DNA of 64,000 nucleotides from Prodigiosinella aquatilis (lineage in GTDB: Bacteria; Pseudomonadota; Gammaproteobacteria; Enterobacterales; Enterobacteriaceae), in NCBI GenBank assembly GCA_030388725.1, contig CP128857.1, positions 2,852,001 through 2,916,000 on the forward strand, given 5' to 3'. Made by a program: the position numbers and the translations under genes. Positions 27,885 through 36,470 of this stretch are shown in pieces (position 1 is the stretch's first letter; every line of letters starts with the position of its first letter). The notes under the pieces were generated by a model. The model was given only the letters and a program-made list of their open reading frames with translations, did no database searches and was not told the DNA's origin.

Positions 27885-28190
27885 TTAGATTTTTGACAAA
27901 GCCTGATTTAGAATTGCCTCACCATTAAGCATTCCATAGTCTTTCATTTCTATTTTATGACACGCCTTACCAGACTCATCGCATCGTTTTTTAAAATCAT
28001 TAAACTTATAACTTACCTGTGGAGCTACCATACAAATATCATAACGTGGCAGCATATCTTCAAACTCAGAAATTGAATATGCTTCAATAGCAACATCAAG
28101 ATTTTTCGCAGTTACAACTTTCCTCATGTTATTAACAACCATTGATGTCGACATACCCGCAGCACAACATAAAAAAATTTTAACCGTCAT
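27885..28190 (-). CDS. PTS lactose/cellobiose-family IIB component
   Basis: 101-residue IIB phosphocarrier with the phosphorylated Cys9 in LCCAAGMSTSMVV. Accepts phosphate from IIA and passes it to the sugar bound by IIC. First structural gene of the operon, 40 bp downstream of the GntR regulator gene. Confidence 0.93.
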   Translation of the reverse strand: MTVKIFLCCAAGMSTSMVVNNMRKVVTAKNLDVAIEAYSISEFEDMLPRYDICMVAPQVSYKFNDFKKRCDESGKACHKIEMKDYGMLNGEAILNQALSKI

Positions 28191-28230
28191 GATAAAGCCT
28201 CTTTAAATATGATTATATAATGTATCTCTC

Positions 28231-28932
28231 TTATCGTGCGTAAAACTCAAAGCTGTATTGATTTAATCGGAAAATATTGATGCTATACTCGAATACTTTT
28301 CCTTCTTCATATTCCCCCATTGAAATTACTTTCAAAAGTGGGTGGTTTACTTTGACATCAAGGACTTTGCTTAACCTTTTATCAGCCAGCTCAACTGATA
28401 CGATTTGTTTATTCCCATAAATATTTATTCCTTTCGAACGGACGTAGCTATATTTTGATCCTGACATAATCTCGACTGTTAGGTCAGAGAACATATTTAC
28501 TGGCATGTATGTCCGTTCAAAAATCTCAGCTTCATTATTTATATATCTGATGCGCTCAATATGAAAAACCTGATCTGTAGGTCCTAAACAAAGCCGTTCA
28601 CCTACCATTGCATCTGGATGAATGATCTCAAATGTTATCACTTTGGTAGTGACTTCTTTTCCTTGTTTCTTAATCTCTTGCTGGAAACCCGTTAGCTCAG
28701 CAGCGCCATGAATCGCTGATTTATTTTTCTTTACATAAGTACCTGACCCCTTCACTCTTACAAGCAAATCTTGCTCCGCCAGTAAAGCCAGTGACTTACG
28801 CAGGGTCATCCTACTTACGTTATAAATCTCACATAGCTCGACTTCGGTGGGCAGCATGTCCCCTTCCGAATAGAAACCCTCATTAATTTTATAGACCAGG
28901 TCGTCGGCGATACTGATATAAACTGGCTTCAT
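28231..28932 (-). CDS. GntR/HutC-family regulator with UTRA domain
   Basis: 233 residues: N-terminal GntR winged helix (PTEVELCEIYNVSRMTLRKSLALL) and a C-terminal UTRA ligand-binding domain. First gene of the leftward PTS operon, so probably an autoregulated repressor whose inducer is a phosphorylated beta-glucoside. Upstream lies a row of small palindromes that would suit its binding. Confidence 0.88.
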   Translation of the reverse strand: MKPVYISIADDLVYKINEGFYSEGDMLPTEVELCEIYNVSRMTLRKSLALLAEQDLLVRVKGSGTYVKKNKSAIHGAAELTGFQQEIKKQGKEVTTKVITFEIIHPDAMVGERLCLGPTDQVFHIERIRYINNEAEIFERTYMPVNMFSDLTVEIMSGSKYSYVRSKGINIYGNKQIVSVELADKRLSKVLDVKVNHPLLKVISMGEYEEGKVFEYSINIFRLNQYSFEFYAR

Positions 28933-28957
28933 ATTAACTCTTATGCATATTTACTAA

Positions 28958-29005
28958 TGTACATACCGTATACATTTTGCAGATGTATGTATACCATTAG
29001 TATAC
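28958..29005. promoter_or_regulatory. Phased palindrome array upstream of the GntR gene
   Basis: TGTACA (28958-28963) and three GTATAC palindromes (28968-28973, 28989-28994, 29000-29005). Centres lie 10, 21 and 11 bp apart, so all face the same side of the helix. Also readable as an 8-bp inverted repeat GTATACAT/ATGTATAC at 28968-28994. Position just before the GntR start fits an operator, by inference. Confidence 0.55.
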
Positions 29006-29464
29006 TCTCGTTTTATAATTTTGTGACTGGACTCACATAGTTCACGCGCCACTATCTGAAGGATGACGTGGTCCCCCTCAGTGTCATCATATAAATGTCA
29101 CCCTCTATGAAAGAATGATCCAGAGAGTGATGGAGTGACACGTAAAGCGAATTTCCCCCGAGCATAAAGCTGGTGTGCGGGCAAAATTACGGGCATAGCC
29201 GCAGTTGCGCAGCGGGAAGGAACATCCGCAGTTATCCTGTGTAACTGGTGTAATCAGGCTAAATATGAGGAAAACCGGTACGAGTGCAGACAAAACAGTG
29301 AACAATGACCAGCAGAAGCACTGGCAAAAACAACAGCGAGACTGCTGCTACGAAAAAGCGCAGGAACTATTATGGAGAAACTGAAGACGACTGACGCCGA
29401 CGAATGAGCAATGTCAATTTATCCGCCGGATAAATGAAGCCGTGGCGGCCAGTGCACATCATGC
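29006..29464. other. Gene-poor scar
   Basis: No supported gene. Short frames broken by stops, for example a leftward 66-codon frame at 29105-29305 and a rightward lysine/arginine-rich frame. Possibly further insertion-sequence debris, since a transposase relic follows directly. Confidence 0.4.
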
Positions 29465-29653
29465 GTGACCTTGTCGTCAGAGGTACGTGGTCGCTGGCAC
29501 TATCTGTATCTGGTAGGAAATGTGTTCAGTTGGAAAATAACTGGCGCTGAAGTTCACGAAAAAGAAATAGCCTTATTCGGCAATACTTCCCTGAAAGGAC
29601 CTGTCTGGCTCAACATTCACAACAGGATATTAATCAAGTCGCAGAACAATTAA
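29465..29653 (+). pseudogene. IS3-type transposase (integrase core) fragment
   Basis: Reads VRGRWHYLYLVGNVFSWKIT then GAEVHEKE. This corresponds to the start of the DDE core of IS3-family OrfB (usual pattern VRGxWYYLYLxxDxFSRKIVGWEVHExE). The catalytic Asp of the LxxDxFS pattern is Asn here, the rest of the core is missing and the frame soon ends. A dead remnant; no terminal repeats seen. Confidence 0.6.
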
Positions 29654-29896
29654 ATAACAGGTCGAGAAAAACACTGAAATTTAAAACGCCAAAACACGTT
29701 TTTTTAAATGATGTTGCGTTGACAAATTGAATCTACAGTAGCATTTTTAAAATATCAGTTTCCATTTCAATATGTTGTAACCATCTTTCAAGTTGCATGT
29801 GCGTTGGCTGCGGCGCTCAACTACTTCCCCCATCCTTGGGCCTCGCCCCTTTATGGTCGCTGCAAGCAGCGTTCAAATCTACTCCCGGCAGATTTG

Positions 29897-29928
29897 CCCG
29901 ATGAACTTACTTGAGTAAGCTCATCGGG
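29897..29928. repeat. Palindromic intergenic repeat, copy 1
   Basis: A 15-bp inverted repeat with a 2-base loop, core CCCGATGAACTTACT/AGTAAGCTCATCGGG, followed at 30 kb distance by a close copy at 59811-59842. Flanking words are also shared: TTTCAAGTTGCATGTGCGTTGG here (about 29787-29808) corresponds, inverted, to CCAACGCACAGCAACTTGAAG near copy 2. The full element may span about 29787-29930. Confidence 0.7.
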
Positions 29929-29962
29929 ACTCGAAATCTATTCGGTATATATTACCATTAGA

Positions 29963-31129
29963 TTATATAGCTGGTTCACCTTCGTAAGCTTTTCTGTAGA
30001 GCTCGATAACCTGTTCTTTAGTCGCTTTACGCGGATTGGTCAGCTGACAAACGTCTTTTTTAGCATTTTCAGCCATAATGGCGAAATCTTCTGGTTTAAC
30101 ACCAAGGCTCTTCAGATCACGAGGAATACCAACTTGCTTGCTCAATCTTTGAATAGCGTTGATAGCTTTAACCGCAGCCTCATCAGTGGAAAGACCAACT
30201 ATATTTTCTCCCATCGCTTCTGCAATATCCTTGAATCGATTAAGATTGCTCATTAGGTTAAATGATTCTATGTAAGGTAATAGAATTGCATTACATACAC
30301 CATGCGGTAAATTATAAAAACCGCCAAGCTGGTGAGCCATAGCATGCACATAACCTAAAGAGGCATTATTAAATGCAATGCCGGCCAAATATTGAGCATA
30401 AGCCATATTGTCTCTGGCTTTCATATATTCACCATTAGCAACAGCCTTAGGTAAATATTGGGTAATCATTTTAATTGCTTTTAATGCTGCGGCATCAGTA
30501 AGTGGATTAGCCATTGTTGATACATACGCTTCAATCGCATGGGTCAATGCATCCATCCCCGTTGCGGCAGTTAACGAGGGCGGCATACCTACCATTAACT
30601 CAGGATCGTTAATTGAAATTTGCGGTGTAACACGCCAATCGACAATGGCCATCTTAACTTTGCGGTCGGTATCGGTAATGATGCAAAAACGCGTGATTTC
30701 AGAGGCCGTGCCGGCAGTGGTATTAATTGCCATTAACGGGATCATATCATTACTGGATTTATCAACGCCTTCATAGTCCCTTATATTTCCGCCGTTGGCC
30801 GCAACCAGGCCAATGCCTTTGGCACAGTCGTGTGACGATCCACCACCAAGCGAGACTATTGAGTTACAACCTTGTTCCCGATAGACCATAATGCCATCAG
30901 CGACGTTTTTATCTGTTGGGTTAGGTTCTGCGCCAGAGAAGACATGAGTGTCAATTCCCGACTTTTTATAAATTTCAGCGATTCTATCCGCCATACCACT
31001 CTGAGCAAGAAATTTGTCAGTAACGATCAGTACTTTTTTAGCGTTTAGCGTTTTCGCTAATTCACCTACTTCTTGCACACTACCTTCGCCGAAAACATTG
31101 CGTGTCGGTAAAAAATAATAAGTTGACAT
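29963..31129 (-). CDS. Iron-containing alcohol dehydrogenase (DhaT/YiaY type)
   Basis: 388-residue group III alcohol dehydrogenase, NAD(H)-dependent. Metal ligands expected at Asp193, His197, His262 and His276. Nucleotide loop GGGSSHDCAKG at 95-105. Start at the ATG at 31129 behind GAGAGGAAAATAC; a few upstream codons are open. Monocistronic with 711 bp of non-coding DNA upstream. Could reduce aldehydes or act on 1,3-propanediol or ethanol; the substrate is not decidable. Confidence 0.9.
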   Translation of the reverse strand: MSTYYFLPTRNVFGEGSVQEVGELAKTLNAKKVLIVTDKFLAQSGMADRIAEIYKKSGIDTHVFSGAEPNPTDKNVADGIMVYREQGCNSIVSLGGGSSHDCAKGIGLVAANGGNIRDYEGVDKSSNDMIPLMAINTTAGTASEITRFCIITDTDRKVKMAIVDWRVTPQISINDPELMVGMPPSLTAATGMDALTHAIEAYVSTMANPLTDAAALKAIKMITQYLPKAVANGEYMKARDNMAYAQYLAGIAFNNASLGYVHAMAHQLGGFYNLPHGVCNAILLPYIESFNLMSNLNRFKDIAEAMGENIVGLSTDEAAVKAINAIQRLSKQVGIPRDLKSLGVKPEDFAIMAENAKKDVCQLTNPRKATKEQVIELYRKAYEGEPAI

Positions 31130-31791
31130 GTATTTTCCTCTCATTGATTAGTCTTTACATTGTGTCCATAAATATATTTAAACTATCGCCAAAAAAATAA
31201 AAAAACACCGCCAAAAATTTCGGAAACATATTTTCACAGAAAATTGATACAACCTTATAATGTCACTATACTCGCGGCGACAGGACATATGCTGAGAATA
31301 ATATATGAAACCCAAATAATAGTTGTGAGCAAACTCACAAAATATAAGGTTTTTGTCATTAAAAGGTTACAGATATATCAGCACTATTGTTGCAAGATAA
31401 TACGATGGTGCAACCGCATCTCTTTATTTTATTGATAAAAATAACAAACACTTTCATATTCCAATATATCCATTAATGCTACGTGCTTACATCATAAAAA
31501 TATAAGTTATATTTCGTAAACCACCCACCTAAAGTAGCATAAAATGTCACCATGTGATTTCACAATGTAACATCTGCCGTGAATACGAAGGAAAGCATCA
31601 TTATTAAATAAGGAAATGCCAAGTATCCAAAAACCTCGAAGAGAACTTTGATCTGCAACTGTTTATCCGCCACCACGGAAGGGTGTCACCCACGCCTGTC
31701 ACCGTCGTTTCTATGAAAAGGCTGCCGATTTAGCCTACATCACACCAATAAGAAACAAACTGTAATGATAATTAATTGACATTTAACTGAT
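31130..31791. other. Long non-coding stretch between divergent genes
   Basis: About 660 bp, AT-rich. A short direct repeat CGCCAAAAA occurs twice at about 31187-31215. No gene, RNA or insertion sequence recognised; must contain the alcohol dehydrogenase promoter. Confidence 0.4.
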
Positions 31792-31823
31792 TAGGCATTA
31801 ATTTCATACGTAATAAATGCCTA
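31792..31823. promoter_or_regulatory. Inverted repeat before the MarR gene
   Basis: TAGGCATT (31792-31799) and AATGCCTA (31816-31823) are perfect inverted copies 16 bp apart, ending 17 bases before the proposed MarR start. Size and place fit an autoregulatory MarR operator covering the promoter (inference). Confidence 0.5.
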
Positions 31824-31840
31824 GTCAATATGTTGTAAGT

Positions 31841-32296
31841 ATGAAGAAAAAACTTGCTGAAAATACCTATCCACTTGGTTTGCTGATTCACCTGGCAAAC
31901 CAATTTAAAGATCAATTAATTAATGAATACCTTGCCGGTAGTGACATTACCGCTGCTCAGTTCAAGGTATTAATCAATATTCGTAACGGGTTTGTCAGTC
32001 CGGTGGAAGTGAGTAAGAACACGATGATGGATGGGGGTGCACTGAGTCGCATGATCGAACGGATGGTGAAACGGAAACTGATTCTGCGTCTACCTCACCC
32101 CAGCGATAAGCGTCAAGTGATCTTGGCGTTGACTGAAAAAGGGACGACGATTTGTCAGCGTTTCGAGCTGGAGGGGAGACAGATTTTACCGGTACAGATG
32201 ACCGCCCGGCTAACCCCTCAGGAGACAGAACAACTCACACAACTCCTCACCAAGATGTTGCCGAATGACGTCATAGAACGCTTTTTCCCTCAATAA
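31841..32296 (+). CDS. MarR-family regulator of the efflux operon
   Basis: 151 residues from ATG 31841 (MKKKLAENTYPLG); an alternative ATG at 31817 lies inside the inverted repeat and neither has a good ribosome site. Winged helix region includes DGGALSRMIERMVKRKLI and the wing HPSDKRQVILALTEKG. Followed by EmrA- and EmrB-type genes in the order seen in E. coli emrRAB, so probably a drug- or phenolic-responsive repressor of that operon. Confidence 0.85.
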   Translation: MKKKLAENTYPLGLLIHLANQFKDQLINEYLAGSDITAAQFKVLINIRNGFVSPVEVSKNTMMDGGALSRMIERMVKRKLILRLPHPSDKRQVILALTEKGTTICQRFELEGRQILPVQMTARLTPQETEQLTQLLTKMLPNDVIERFFPQ

Positions 32297-32304
32297 ACGA
32301 ACAA

Positions 32305-33504
32305 ATGGCAAAGGTCACCACCACCATGGAAACAAAACCAGATTCCCCTCTTCCACACACCAGTCACCGTAAACGTAATTTTACTGTTTTGCTGGTTATT
32401 TTGCTGTTGGCTGCTGCTGCTGGTGGGATCTACTACCAACTGTACGTGCGTTTTTATGAGACCACCGACGATGCCTATGTTGATGGCAACCAGATAACAC
32501 TGACACCACAAATCGATGGTACCGTGACAAAAATCAGTGTTGATGTCGGAGATTATGTAAAGAAAGGACAAACACTGGTGCAACTCAGTCCGAGCGATAC
32601 CTTCATCGCCTTGCAACAGTCGGAAGCTTCGCTGGCCAAGACCGTGCGCCAGGTGCGTGGTCTGTACAGTACCGTGGATAACTATCAAGCGCAGGTTAAA
32701 GCCAAGCAGGTGGCACTGCAACAAGCCATTGGTGATTATAACCGTCGTAAAGGACTGGCCGCCAAAGGCGCTATCTCCACAGAATCGCTGGCGCATTATC
32801 AGGATGCGGTCAACAGCGCCCGCAACAACCTTAATGCAGTAGAAGAGTCTCTGCGCGTCAATCAGGCCATGGTCAATAATACCGTGGTCGACAATCATCC
32901 TGAGATCAAAAGTGCGGTGGCAGACCTACGTAGCAAGTATCTGGATTGGGCACGCTGCGCTATTGTTGCTCCAGTAAGCGGTTATGTTGCGAAGCGCTCC
33001 GTTCAGTTGGGGATGCACGTAAGTTCCGGCGCGACGCTAATGACAATCGTGCCCCTCAATCAGATATGGGTCGATGCCAATTTTAAAGAAAGCCAAATGC
33101 AGCAAATGCGGCTTGGTCAGGAGGTTACCCTGACGTCCGACATTTATGGCGATAAAGTGGTGTACAAGGGTTCGATAGAAAGCCTTGGTATCGGGACTGG
33201 CAGTGCCTTCGCCTTGTTACCTGCCCAAAATGCCAGCGGAAACTGGATAAAAATCGTCCAGCGACTGCCGGTGCGCATTGCTCTTGAGCCAGAAAGTATA
33301 AAGCAATATCCGCTGCGTATCGGTCTGTCGATGTACGCCAAAGTGGATATTCACAATGATCAAGGCAAATTATTACCCACAGAAACGGTCAATACGCCAC
33401 GCTATCACACCGACGTTTACGACGTTACTCTTAAGCAAGCTGACGAACTGGTAGCGCAAATTCTCCATGACAACAGTTTACCGTTGACGAACACACATGG
33501 CTAA
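32305..33504 (+). CDS. EmrA-type membrane fusion protein
   Basis: 399-residue periplasmic adaptor of an MFS tripartite efflux pump. One N-terminal membrane anchor (about residues 27-48), then the barrel-sandwich/lipoyl part (TDDAYVDGNQITLTPQIDG), coiled-coil hairpin, and the second lipoyl half (APVSGYVAKRSVQLGMHV). Starts 8 bases after the MarR stop; an in-frame ATG at 32326 is a possible alternative. Confidence 0.9.
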   Translation: MAKVTTTMETKPDSPLPHTSHRKRNFTVLLVILLLAAAAGGIYYQLYVRFYETTDDAYVDGNQITLTPQIDGTVTKISVDVGDYVKKGQTLVQLSPSDTFIALQQSEASLAKTVRQVRGLYSTVDNYQAQVKAKQVALQQAIGDYNRRKGLAAKGAISTESLAHYQDAVNSARNNLNAVEESLRVNQAMVNNTVVDNHPEIKSAVADLRSKYLDWARCAIVAPVSGYVAKRSVQLGMHVSSGATLMTIVPLNQIWVDANFKESQMQQMRLGQEVTLTSDIYGDKVVYKGSIESLGIGTGSAFALLPAQNASGNWIKIVQRLPVRIALEPESIKQYPLRIGLSMYAKVDIHNDQGKLLPTETVNTPRYHTDVYDVTLKQADELVAQILHDNSLPLTNTHG

Positions 33505-33515
33505 GGAAGGCAGTG

Positions 33516-35042
33516 ATGAACGATAAGGCTGCTTTTACACCGCCGAGTCTGGCACTGGCGACATTTGCAATCTCGCTGGCTACATTTATGCAGGTGCTGG
33601 ACTCCACGATTGCCAACGTATCGTTGACGACGATTGCCGGTAGTCTCGGTGTCAGTTCGGATCAGAGTACCTGGGTGATAACCTCTTTCGCCGTGTGCAA
33701 CGCCATTTCCCTGCCATTGACGGGCTGGCTTTCCCGTACCATTGGTCAACTACGACTATTTATTGTCTCGGTTTTACTGTTCAGTCTTGCGTCTTTCCTT
33801 TGCGGTTTTGCGCAGAACATGACAGAGCTGATTATTTTCCGGGCCTTACAGGGTTTCTTTGCCGGTCCAATGTACCCCATGTGCCAAACGCTGTTGCTGA
33901 TGATATTCCCACCCTCACGACGCAACATGGCACTGGCACTTTTGGCGATGGTGACAGTAGTAGGTCCGATCGTCGGCCCTATTACTGGCGGCTGGATCAC
34001 CGATAGTTATTCCTGGTCGTGGATTTTTTACATCAACGTGCCGATCGGCATTTTTGCCTCGATCATTGTCTGGATGCAGCTACGTGACTGGCGGAATACC
34101 ATAGAGCGCGTCAGTGTCGACTATATCGGTATTGGGCTGTTGGTCATCGGCGTTGGTTTGTTGCAGGTGGTGTTGGATAAAGGTAATGATCTGGACTGGT
34201 TTTCTTCTACGAATATTGTAACGATGTCGATTATTTCCGCCATCGCGCTGGTGTCCTTTATTATCTGGGAGTTGGGAGAACGCCACCCAATTGTTAACCT
34301 AAGGCTGTTTGCCGACCGAAATTTCACCGTCGGTACGCTATCGCTGATGCTCGGGTACGCCGCATTTTTTGCCATTAACGTGATCCTGCCTCAATGGCTT
34401 CAGAGGTGGATGGGATATACCGCAATCTGGGCGGGACTGGCAGCCGCACCAATGGGGATGTTGCCAGTGATACTGTCGCCGATTATTGGACGTTACGGCA
34501 ACCGGGTTGATTTACGGCTGCTCGCCACAGTGTCGTTTGTGATCATGGGATTATCATGTCTGATGCGTGCTCAATTCAACACTAATGTAGATTTCATGAC
34601 TATTGCAGGTGTGCAATTGTTTATGGGAATGGGCGTGGCGTTTTTCTTTGTGCCACTGACCTCTATTTTGCTCTCGAGTCTGCATGGCAAGGATGTGGCT
34701 GAAGGCTCAGGACTGGCAACCTTTTTGCGCGTATTGGGTGGGAGTTTTGCCTCATCGCTTTCCACCTGGATCTGGTCAAATCGTGAGATTTATCACCACG
34801 CGATACTGAGCGAGAGCGTGTCCATATATAATCCGGCGGCGGTAAGTTACCTCCATCGGATGGGCGGTATCACGCAAACCAATCTGGCACAACTGGATAA
34901 AACCGTGCAACAACAGGCGTGGATGTCCTCGACTATTGATTACTTCCATTTATTGGGGTGGGGCTTTCTGGGACTGATCGTGGTTATCTGGTTTGCCAAA
35001 CCACCGTTTACGACGCCAGGAACAGTATCGTCAGGACATTAG
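33516..35042 (+). CDS. EmrB-type MFS multidrug transporter (DHA2)
   Basis: 508-residue inner-membrane drug/proton antiporter of the 14-helix DHA2 family. Motif D1 (LDSTIANVSLTTIAGSLGVS) at the N terminus and the antiporter motif C (GPIVGPITGGWI). AAGGAAGG sits 5 bases before the ATG at 33516, which I prefer to the adjacent GTG at 33513. Partner of the upstream EmrA protein; an outer-membrane TolC would complete the pump. Confidence 0.92.
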   Translation: MNDKAAFTPPSLALATFAISLATFMQVLDSTIANVSLTTIAGSLGVSSDQSTWVITSFAVCNAISLPLTGWLSRTIGQLRLFIVSVLLFSLASFLCGFAQNMTELIIFRALQGFFAGPMYPMCQTLLLMIFPPSRRNMALALLAMVTVVGPIVGPITGGWITDSYSWSWIFYINVPIGIFASIIVWMQLRDWRNTIERVSVDYIGIGLLVIGVGLLQVVLDKGNDLDWFSSTNIVTMSIISAIALVSFIIWELGERHPIVNLRLFADRNFTVGTLSLMLGYAAFFAINVILPQWLQRWMGYTAIWAGLAAAPMGMLPVILSPIIGRYGNRVDLRLLATVSFVIMGLSCLMRAQFNTNVDFMTIAGVQLFMGMGVAFFFVPLTSILLSSLHGKDVAEGSGLATFLRVLGGSFASSLSTWIWSNREIYHHAILSESVSIYNPAAVSYLHRMGGITQTNLAQLDKTVQQQAWMSSTIDYFHLLGWGFLGLIVVIWFAKPPFTTPGTVSSGH

Positions 35043-35237
35043 CTGGCTTAACGATATCAGAGCGTCGCTGATGAAGGAACAGAGGCGCGCGCCATAATCC
35101 TTGCCATAAAGCGATCCTGAATACGTCAAAAACCCGCACACTCCCTTAATCTGTGTCACAACCGACTGCCGTCTGTCTGCAATGCCCAATCTATTGGGTA
35201 TATAATTCGCTAACTTATTCAGAAATGGACGAAATAA

Positions 35238-36260
35238 ATGAAAGTGTTAACTTTTGGAGAAATGATGCTGCGACTGAAACCTGTCGGAAACAATCGCATT
35301 ATTCAGTCCGATATTTTTGAAGCCGCCTATGGCGGTGCCGAAGCCAACGTCGCAGTATCATTAGCACTGCTTGGAAATAACGCCGCCTACCTGACCAAAT
35401 TGCCCAAAAATCTATTAGGTGAAACAGCACTTTCCACACTGCGTAAATATGGTGTCGATACGACAAAAGTGTTACGTGGCGGAAACCGTTTGGGGATCTA
35501 CTTCTTCGAGAAAGGTGCCAGCGTACGCGCTACCAATGTCGTCTATGATCGTGCTGGGAGCGCTTTCGCGGAAGTGAAACAGACAGAGTTCAACTGGGAA
35601 GCCATTTTCAGGGATGTCGATTATTTCTATTTCTCCGGTATCACTCCCGCCATTTCAGTAGAGCTGGAACAAGCCGTAACAGCTGCCTGCCTCTACTGCC
35701 AGAAGCATAATATCCCGGTGGTCTGCGACATGAATTACCGTGGCAAGATGTGGTCACCAGAAAAAGCGCAAACAGTGATGTCCAGGCTGATGCACTATGT
35801 CACAATTTGTATTGCCAATGATGAAGATTTCGAAGCGACGCTCGGCATCAAGGCATTTGATGGCGATATGTCCCGCGGCATCGAACAGATTGACGCGTTT
35901 AAAGACGGCATGCGGGAGGTCACCAGAAGATATCCAGGTTGCAAAATGGTGGTCAGTGTTCTGCGTAATATCCAATCCGTTGAAGACAGCCAGTGGATGG
36001 GTCTGTTACTGAGTGAAGATACATTCTATGAAACCAACCGTTACAATGTGCATGTGATGGAAGGCGTTGCCGCAGGTGATGCTTTTGGCGCTGGTTTAAT
36101 GCACAGCCTGCTACACAAATTTGACTCGCAGGAAGCGATTGAATTTGCGATTGCAGCCAGCGTATTGAAACTGACCATCAGCGGTGATTTGAATCTGGTT
36201 CAGGAGTCAGATATCCGCTCGGTGATGAAAAAAGGCGGTGGTGCAAGCCTCAACCGCTAA
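35238..36260 (+). CDS. PfkB-family sugar kinase, KdgK-like
   Basis: 340-residue ribokinase-fold kinase. N-terminal GGAEANVAVSLALLG and C-terminal GVAAGDAFGAGLMHSLL with the catalytic Asp. Similar to 2-keto-3-deoxygluconate kinases, which feed pectin and hexuronate breakdown products into the Entner-Doudoroff route. Longer than the classical 310-residue enzyme, so a second paralogue is possible. No KdgR operator was evident upstream. Transcribed alone, convergent with the GH127 operon. Confidence 0.75.
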   Translation: MKVLTFGEMMLRLKPVGNNRIIQSDIFEAAYGGAEANVAVSLALLGNNAAYLTKLPKNLLGETALSTLRKYGVDTTKVLRGGNRLGIYFFEKGASVRATNVVYDRAGSAFAEVKQTEFNWEAIFRDVDYFYFSGITPAISVELEQAVTAACLYCQKHNIPVVCDMNYRGKMWSPEKAQTVMSRLMHYVTICIANDEDFEATLGIKAFDGDMSRGIEQIDAFKDGMREVTRRYPGCKMVVSVLRNIQSVEDSQWMGLLLSEDTFYETNRYNVHVMEGVAAGDAFGAGLMHSLLHKFDSQEAIEFAIAASVLKLTISGDLNLVQESDIRSVMKKGGGASLNR

Positions 36261-36275
36261 GCAGCAGGAAAAAGC

Positions 36276-36302
36276 ATTCCGGCTGAAGCTATCAGCCGGA
36301 AT
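36276..36302 (-). terminator. Terminator of the GH127 operon
   Basis: A perfect 11-bp stem (36276-36286 with 36292-36302), 5-base loop. Read leftward it is followed by GCTTTTTCC, so it ends the GH127 transcript; it also sits just past the kinase stop. No gene seen in 36303-36470. Confidence 0.7.
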
Positions 36303-36470
36303 ACACCCACCGCTTACTGATGACATCTGGTTACGCAGCACCCCAACAGAATGAAGTGGATATCCCATTAAGCCTGGCTGCATTACTGGTGCAGCAGGTT
36401 GTTGGCACAAAAATTACCTGTACCAAGGCGCTCCCTGCTGCATGGCCTTCTTATGCATGGCGATATCGGA

